Part shown: positions 17,026 to 21,318 of the stretch, piece after piece
Numbering within the stretch: position 1 is the first letter of the stretch
Layout of the letters: the number at the start of each line of letters is the position of its first letter
Source of the DNA: DSBX01 sp046484845
GTDB taxonomy: Bacteria; Hydrothermota; Tepidihabitantia; Tepidihabitantales; Tepidihabitantaceae
Assembly: GCA_046484845.1 (NCBI GenBank)
Contig: JAWOIB010000059.1
Location: 1 to 21,318 of the forward strand
Reading direction: 5' to 3'
DNA length: 21,318 nucleotides
Program-made: the position numbers and the translations under genes
Notes under the pieces: model-generated
Told to the model about the DNA's origin: nothing
What the model saw: only the letters and a program-made list of their open reading frames with translations
Database searches by the model: none

Positions 17026-17283
17026 ATGTGTCTTGCCATCCCCGTCCGGATAATGAGCGTCAATGGCGACACCGCGGTGGGCGAGGTCGGCGGTGTCGAG
17101 CGCGAAGTATCGGTGATGATGACGCCCGGGGTCAAGGTTGGTGACTTCTGCATCGTCCATGCCGGTTTCGCAATCCAGGTCGTGGACCGGCAGGAGGCGG
17201 AGGAGAATCTCAGGGTCTTTGCCGAAATGGCCCGTCACACCGACGAAGCCCGGCGGCGCGCGCGGAAACGCGGCCCGGCCTGA
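17026..17283 (+). CDS. hypC: [NiFe] hydrogenase maturation chaperone HypC/HupF
   Basis: HypC partners HypD in assembling the Fe(CN)2CO group and delivers it to the hydrogenase large subunit. The 85-residue protein begins MCLAIPVRI; the N-terminal Met-Cys is the essential motif whose Cys2 binds iron. It continues with GDTAVGEVGGVEREVSVMM and VKVGDFCIVHAGFAIQVVD, then the C-terminal helix. Length and motifs are typical. No other hyp or hydrogenase genes are in the window, so it is an orphan here. It probably shared a transcript with arcC and the secreted protein before the four-helix-bundle cassette came between them. Its stop is only 6 bp from the stop of the convergent gene. Confidence 0.95.
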   Translation: MCLAIPVRIMSVNGDTAVGEVGGVEREVSVMMTPGVKVGDFCIVHAGFAIQVVDRQEAEENLRVFAEMARHTDEARRRARKRGPA

Positions 17284-17289
17284 GCCCGG

Positions 17290-17736
17290 TCAGCTCGACG
17301 GCGTGACCAGGACCGGGCAGGGCAGGTTGCCCAGCAGGTTCCCGGGAAACGGACGGTCTTCCGCCGGCAGCACGGAAGCCGGGAGCACCAGCAGGTCACA
17401 GCCGGTGCTTGACGCCAGCGCCTGGATATTCTCGAAAGTGGTTGAGCGGGCAACCACCGATGCCCGGATGCCCAGGGACCGGAACTCCTCCTCGACCGCG
17501 TAGACGTCGAGCCAGCACTGCCGTTCCTGTTCTTCCAGCCGGACTCGCCGGCGGGTCATGCCGTCGGTGAGACGAGCCGGGCGGTCGTCGCAGTCGGCGT
17601 CCGGGTCAATCAACGCGCAGAGCAGCACCGCACTGTTGCCGGCCCGGGCCAGGTCGGTGACGAGCTGCTTGTCGTCCAGCTTCTCGCTGACGACGTAGAG
17701 GATGCGTCCGAACAGCGGCGCGGCATCGGCTGCCAT
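17290..17736 (-). CDS. Universal stress protein (UspA-like)
   Basis: The 148-residue single-domain protein has the Usp Rossmann-like pattern: ILYVVSEKLDDKQLVTDLARAG at the N-terminus, AVLLCALIDPD, a central helix, GIRASVVARSTTFENIQALASSTGCDLLVLPAS, and the C-terminal FPGNLLGNLPCPVLVTPS. The last stretch resembles the family's G-x9-G-[ST] nucleotide loop but is atypical, so ATP binding is uncertain. The ATG at 17736 is six bases after the stop of the EIIA-transporter gene, so it is the last gene of that operon. Usp proteins often sit beside transporters and may regulate them. Confidence 0.85.
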   Translation of the reverse strand: MAADAAPLFGRILYVVSEKLDDKQLVTDLARAGNSAVLLCALIDPDADCDDRPARLTDGMTRRRVRLEEQERQCWLDVYAVEEEFRSLGIRASVVARSTTFENIQALASSTGCDLLVLPASVLPAEDRPFPGNLLGNLPCPVLVTPSS

Positions 17737-17742
17737 GGCTCT

Positions 17743-19689
17743 TCAGGCGGCGAGCCGCAACTGCAGCAACAGGGCGGCGGTGGCAATCAGCAGTGACACG
17801 ACGGTGATGATTATACCCACCTTGAACCAGTCCGCAAAGCGGACCGAACTCCCGGTTGCGCGTTCGAACGCGCCTGCCGCCACCAGGTTGGCGGTCGAGC
17901 CGATGGCGGTCAGGTTGCCGCCGAAACAGCCGCCGAAGAGCAGCGCCCACCAGAGAATCGAGGCATGGGGCAGCCCGGACTGGATGAGGTCCCTGACAAT
18001 CGGCACCAGCGCGGCCACGATCGGCAGGTTGTCGACGAAGCCCGAGGTCAAACCGCTGAACCAGAGCATGATCACGGCGGTGGCGGCGGTGACGCCTTCC
18101 GCCCCGGCCGCGGCCGGGCTGAGCGCCTGCGCGGCCCGGAGCAGGAACCAGCCGAGCTTCGAGGTCACACCGGTGTACTCGAGGCAGGCTGCGTTGGCGA
18201 ACAGGAACATGAAGAACAGCAGCGTCCACCAGTCGATACCGCGTTCGATGAGCTGGCGGCCGCGCTCCTGTTCGTAGGCGACGATGAACCCGGTGGCGAG
18301 CAGGGCGACCGCGACCAGCGCGGTGCCTTCGGCAAGCCCGGCCCAGTGCTCGATGCGGCCGTGGAGCGCAATCAGGGCGATGGTGATGCCGAAAGTGACC
18401 AGGCCGGTTCGTAGCCGTCCCTGGTCCACGTGCTCGGTCGACCGGTGCAGGGCGGCGAGGTCCAGCTCGTAGCGGAGCCCGAAGAAATGCCGGCGGTACA
18501 GCAGCAGGCAGAGCCCGGCCACCGCGATTGCGGCCAGCGCCGCGACCGGGCTGGCCCAGCGCAGGAAGTCCTCGAACCCAAGCCTGCCGGCGAACGCGAT
18601 GTACACCCCGATCGGGTTGCCGACCAGGGTCAGCGCGCTGCCCACGTTGGTGGCGAACACCAGGCTGAGCAGGTAGGGAACCAGCGGCGCCCGGGTGCGG
18701 CGCGAAATCTCGAGCGCCAGCCCGAACGTCACCAGGATGGCCGAGACCTCGTCCGCGAAGCCGCCGAGGATGACGGAGAAGCCCATCAGGATCAGCAGCA
18801 ACTGCCAGGGCACGCCCCGGACGCGCTCGACCGCCTTGATGACCACGAACCGGAAGACCCCGATATCGGTCAGCCAGCGGACAATGACCATCATCGCCAT
18901 GATGAACAGAATGGTCGGTATCGACATGAACCGGACGGTGGTCGCCAGGTCCATCACCCCGGCGAGCAGCAGCAGGCCCAGGCAGGCCGCCGCGATCGCG
19001 AGCCGGAAGCGCCAGAACAGCAGGCTGCCGATGACCATCGCGAGGAAGAGCGTGATGGTCAGGTGCTGGCGCACCAGCCAGGGCGGGTGGTTGAACCGGA
19101 CGTAGTCCAGCTCCCGGTAGATGCCCTCGTCGGGCAGGACGATTGCCCGGAGCGCGAAATGCGCGAGCAGGAATACCGCCCCGACTGCGGCCGCAAAGAT
19201 GAGCGCGCGCCGGTGCCGGCGAAAGAAGCCCTGGTGCGGGGGACGGGCGATGATGTTCGCGGCCTGCTCCGGGTTCCGGGCGCGGAGCGCGGCGGATACG
19301 GTTTCCGGCCGGTTCAGCGAACGAGCGACTTCGGCCAGCACCGACAGGTACCGGCTTCGTTCCGCTTCCGGCGCCACGATCACGACCAGCAGCCGCACCG
19401 GCTGGTTATCGACTGAGCCCCATTCCACCGGCCGGTCGGTGCGGAAGAGCGCGACGAGCACCCGGTTGGCACAGCCGGTGATGGCGTGCGGCAGGGCGAG
19501 GCCGTGTCCGACCCCGGTCGAACCCTGCTCTTCACGCTTGAGCAGTACCGAGAGCAGTTCCTCGCGGTCGCAGACCGCGCCGTGCGCGGCCAGCCGGTCG
19601 GCGACGTGTTCCAGCACCGCCTGCCGGGTCGTGCATCCCGGGCAGGCGAAGGCGAGGTCCGGCCGGAGGTAGTCGGAGAGCCGGGTCAT
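17743..19689 (-). CDS. PTS EIIA domain fused to an SLC13/ArsB-NhaD-type ion transporter
   Basis: Residues 1 to about 150 form a fructose/mannitol/Ntr-type PTS EIIA domain: LLSVLLKREEQGSTGVGHGLALPHA contains the phospho-accepting His68, and DNQPVRLLVVIVAPEAERSRYLSVLAEVARSL is the usual second half. From about 163 to 648 there are 11 or more hydrophobic segments of the ion-transporter superfamily. Its two inverted halves show FADEVSAILVTFGLAL with SALTLVGNPIGVYIAF, and SGFVDNLPIVAALVPI with GGNLTAIGSTANLVAAG. The substrate may be Na+/H+, an organic anion or a metalloid; it cannot be told. The EIIA domain suggests control by phosphorylation or nitrogen/carbon status. The ATG overlaps the upstream stop (ATGA), and a Usp gene follows 6 bp downstream. 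Confidence 0.9.
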   Translation of the reverse strand: MTRLSDYLRPDLAFACPGCTTRQAVLEHVADRLAAHGAVCDREELLSVLLKREEQGSTGVGHGLALPHAITGCANRVLVALFRTDRPVEWGSVDNQPVRLLVVIVAPEAERSRYLSVLAEVARSLNRPETVSAALRARNPEQAANIIARPPHQGFFRRHRRALIFAAAVGAVFLLAHFALRAIVLPDEGIYRELDYVRFNHPPWLVRQHLTITLFLAMVIGSLLFWRFRLAIAAACLGLLLLAGVMDLATTVRFMSIPTILFIMAMMVIVRWLTDIGVFRFVVIKAVERVRGVPWQLLLILMGFSVILGGFADEVSAILVTFGLALEISRRTRAPLVPYLLSLVFATNVGSALTLVGNPIGVYIAFAGRLGFEDFLRWASPVAALAAIAVAGLCLLLYRRHFFGLRYELDLAALHRSTEHVDQGRLRTGLVTFGITIALIALHGRIEHWAGLAEGTALVAVALLATGFIVAYEQERGRQLIERGIDWWTLLFFMFLFANAACLEYTGVTSKLGWFLLRAAQALSPAAAGAEGVTAATAVIMLWFSGLTSGFVDNLPIVAALVPIVRDLIQSGLPHASILWWALLFGGCFGGNLTAIGSTANLVAAGAFERATGSSVRFADWFKVGIIITVVSLLIATAALLLQLRLAA

Positions 19690-20783
19690 CGGCGGAAGAA
19701 CTCCCGGACCAGCCCGGTCACCCGGTCGCAGTCGTCATCGGTCAGGCCCGGCCGGAACGGCAGGTTGAGGATTTCGCGCGCGGCCTGCTCGGCGTTCGGG
19801 AAGCTGAGCCCCGCGCCGGCAAGCACCGGCTCGTAGTGCACCGGGTTCGGGTAATAGCAGGCGGTTTCGACCCCGTGCCCGGCCAGGTGCGCCCGCAGTC
19901 GTTGCCGCTCCGGGGTCAGGATGGCGTACTGGTGACGGCAGGAATCGCAGCCCGGCGCCGGACGAAGAATCGTGACGAGGCCGTCGAAAGCCGCGTCGTA
20001 GCGCTCCGCCAGCTCCCGGCGGCGGGCGGTCTCCGCACCCAGCCCGGACAGCGCCCGGCGCAGGAACGCGGCCTGGATCTCGTCCAGCCGGGAATTCCAG
20101 CCCCAGCGGACGTGCCTGCCGCTCTCGTCACAGCCGTGGCGGCGCAACTGCGCCAGGACCCGGGCCGCGGCCGGGCGGGAGGTCACGACCGCGCCGGCGT
20201 CCCCGAGTGCGGCGAGGTTCTTGGTCGGGTAGAAGCTGAAGCTCGCGGCCGCGCCGAACGAGCCCAGGGCCCGGCCCTGCCAGGTCGCGCCGAGCGCCTG
20301 GGCCGCGTCCTCGAACAGCAACAGGTCGCGCTCCCGGCAGAGGTCGAGGAAGCGGTCGAGGTTCCCGCAATGGCCGAACAGGTGCACGAGCAGGACCGCC
20401 CGGGTCCGGGGCGTGATTGCGGCCGCGCAGGCCTCCGGGTCGAGGCAGAGCGTCGCCGGCTCCACGTCGGCGAGAACCGGGGTCGCGCCGACCCGGGCGA
20501 TTGCCTCGACGGTGGCGAAGTAGGTGAAGGGCGTGGTGATGACCTCGTCGCCCGGTCCGATGCCGAGCGCCTCCAGCCCGAGGATGATGGCGTCGGTGCC
20601 GCTTCTGACCCCGAAAGCATGCTCGGTCCCGACCAGCCGGGCGAGCTCCGCTTCGAACCCGGCCAGCTCCGGGCCGAACACGAACCGGCCGGACGCCAGC
20701 ACCCGGCGCAGGTCCGCGCAACAGGCTTCCGCCCGGCTCGCAGCCAGTCGGGGGATATCGTAGAACGGAATTCGGTCGGCCAA
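19686..20783 (-). CDS. DegT/DnrJ/EryC1-family PLP-dependent sugar aminotransferase
   Basis: Members transfer an amino group from glutamate to NDP-keto-sugars for LPS, glycan or antibiotic sugars. From the TTG at 20783 the protein has 365 residues, the usual length: IPFYDIPRL at the N-terminus, FGVRSGTDAIILGL (phosphate-binding region), GDEVITTPFTYFAT, LFEDAAQALGA (Asp pairing with the PLP ring nitrogen), and SFYPTKNLAALGDAG with Lys188 as the Schiff-base lysine. The NSRLDEIQAAFL motif and the C-terminal FPNAEQAAREILNLPF follow. A farther GTG at 20879 is rejected because it would include the promoter and overlap uvrB. TTGACT, 16 bp and TATCAT end eight bases before the TTG. The stop overlaps the next start (ATGA). 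Confidence 0.93.
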   Translation of the reverse strand: MADRIPFYDIPRLAASRAEACCADLRRVLASGRFVFGPELAGFEAELARLVGTEHAFGVRSGTDAIILGLEALGIGPGDEVITTPFTYFATVEAIARVGATPVLADVEPATLCLDPEACAAAITPRTRAVLLVHLFGHCGNLDRFLDLCRERDLLLFEDAAQALGATWQGRALGSFGAAASFSFYPTKNLAALGDAGAVVTSRPAAARVLAQLRRHGCDESGRHVRWGWNSRLDEIQAAFLRRALSGLGAETARRRELAERYDAAFDGLVTILRPAPGCDSCRHQYAILTPERQRLRAHLAGHGVETACYYPNPVHYEPVLAGAGLSFPNAEQAAREILNLPFRPGLTDDDCDRVTGLVREFFRR

Positions 20784-20791
20784 CTCCGCCG

Positions 20792-20819
20792 ATGATAGTC
20801 CGACGGCCGGCCAAGTCAA
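20792..20819 (-). promoter_or_regulatory. Promoter of the DegT-EIIA/transporter-Usp operon, leaderless
   Basis: On the minus strand, TTGACT (20819-20814), 16 bp and TATCAT (20797-20792) are followed by eight bases and the TTG start at 20783. It is divergent from uvrB, with the two starts 88 bp apart. Confidence 0.75.
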
Positions 20820-20837
20820 AGCGGCTGACGCGGGCGC

Positions 20838-20866
20838 TGGAATCCCCGGCGCGTTTCGGGTAGGAT
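20838..20866 (+). promoter_or_regulatory. uvrB promoter, leaderless geometry (weak -35)
   Basis: TAGGAT (20861-20866), the same -10 as the tRNA-Glu promoter, ends five bases before the GTG at 20872. The best -35 is TGGAAT (20838-20843) at 17 bp, a weak match. The position of the -10 box relative to the start repeats the pattern seen for four other genes. Confidence 0.5.
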
Positions 20867-20871
20867 TACGA

Positions 20872-21216
20872 GTGGCCACGGACAGCGCCGGCTTCCAGCT
20901 CTCCGCGCCCTACGGGCCGGCCGGGGACCAGCCGCGGGCGATCGAACGGCTGGTCGAGTTCCTGCAATCCGGCGGCCGGCACAGCACCCTGCTCGGGGTC
21001 ACCGGCTCGGGCAAGACCTACGTGATGGCCAACGTCATCGCCCGGCTCAACCGGCCGACGCTGGTCATCTCGCACAACAAGACCCTGGCCGCCCAGCTCT
21101 ACGGCGAGTTCCGGCAGTTCTTCCCCGCCAACGCGGTCGAGTACTTCGTGTCCTACTACGACTACTACCAGCCCGAGGCGTACGTGCCCGCCCATAATAC
21201 GAAACAGCGGATTTAA
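20872..21216 (+). pseudogene. uvrB: Excinuclease ABC subunit B (UvrB), N-terminal fragment broken at about 21190
   Basis: UvrB verifies damage handed over by UvrA and recruits UvrC. The first 107 codons are unmistakable: FQLSAPYGPAGDQPRAIERL, LLGVTGSGKTYVMANVIA (Walker A), LVISHNKTLAAQLYGEF, and NAVEYFVSYYDYYQPEAYVPA (beta-hairpin region). A normal UvrB then continues with a [ST]DxYIEKD-type segment to about 670 residues. Here the frame instead reads HNTKQRI and stops (TAA 21214-21216), in DNA that abruptly becomes AT-rich. The gene is therefore truncated by an assembly join or by an insertion/recombination event. A normal start and intact motifs suggest the gene is functional elsewhere in the genome. 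Confidence 0.85.
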
Positions 21217-21318
21217 AGAGTACCGGTAAAAAAAGATTGTATCTGAAAAGGAACAATAAACAATGGAAGATCTTTGCGGAAATATTTGAGAGTTCCGATG
21301 TCAAACGTCCGGAACCGG
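21193..21318 (+). other. Low-GC tail of foreign character with an open frame
   Basis: From about 21193 the sequence drops to about 39% G+C (46 of 118 bases from 21201), against well over 60% in the adjoining uvrB. One frame is open from 21198 to the window end (frame differs from uvrB) and includes RLYLKRNNKQWKIFAEIFE. That reads like the end of an NTF2-like domain, as found after L,D-transpeptidase domains, but the match is from memory and short. This looks like part of a gene from a different, AT-richer genome or element. Confidence 0.5.

Noticed and set aside
20784..20879. GTG at 20879 as start of the DegT aminotransferase
   Set aside because: It would overlap the divergent uvrB start and translate through a good promoter; the extra residues are unlike the family.

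Overview
The window is about 21.3 kb of GC-rich bacterial chromosome, densely packed and written mostly in short runs of overlapping or nearly touching genes. Gene content (UvrA/UvrB, RecJ, RNase P RNA of bacterial type A, PgeF, carbamate kinase, HypC) is clearly bacterial. Long TPR plus FG-GAP/ASPIC secreted proteins, a GT39-type membrane glycosyltransferase with a TPR tail, a secreted 'asparagine synthetase B-like' protein and four-helix-bundle cassettes are typical of uncultivated, environmentally sequenced phyla, perhaps near the FCB group. I cannot name the taxon from the sequence alone. Five genes here have a sigma70-type promoter (TTGAC[ACT], 16-bp spacer, TAnnnT) whose -10 box ends only 5 to 10 bases before the start codon. 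Leaderless mRNAs therefore appear to be common in this genome.

Layout. 1-1210: the 3' part of an IS481-family insertion sequence, cut by the left window edge, ending in two tandem 19-bp repeats. 1384-4221 (minus): uvrA. 4222-4756: a non-coding region with a GC-rich hairpin, a tiny SD-led reading frame, tRNA-Glu(CTC) with promoter and terminator, and a strongly folded segment with its own promoter-like boxes (candidate small RNA). 4757-6720 (plus): a lipoprotein that looks like a metal-site-less 5'-nucleotidase, coupled to an isoprenylcysteine-carboxyl-methyltransferase-like membrane protein. 6687-9314 (minus): a large secreted TPR/FG-GAP/ASPIC protein. 9396-11898 (minus): pgeF and recJ. 11998-13743, probably to 13848 (minus): GT39-like glycosyltransferase with TPRs, just downstream of rnpB (13885-14286, minus).

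From 14371 on the plus strand run arcC, the secreted asparagine-synthetase-B-like protein, a four-helix-bundle gene flanked by inverted arrays of an 8-bp unit (16558-17016), and hypC. A minus-strand operon follows (20783 down to 17290): DegT-type aminotransferase, a PTS-EIIA/ion-transporter fusion, and a universal stress protein. Divergent from it is the start of uvrB, which loses homology after about 107 codons at an abrupt drop to about 39% GC near 21190. That point is either an assembly chimera or a real insertion/recombination boundary.

The window joins nucleotide excision repair genes, DNA recombination (recJ), tRNA processing (rnpB), envelope/secreted proteins and carbamoyl-phosphate/[NiFe]-hydrogenase maturation genes. 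The most notable items are the repeated leaderless promoter architecture, the candidate small RNA at about 4619-4705, the four-helix-bundle cassette, the apparent pseudoenzyme lipoprotein, the EIIA-transporter fusion and the compositional junction in uvrB.
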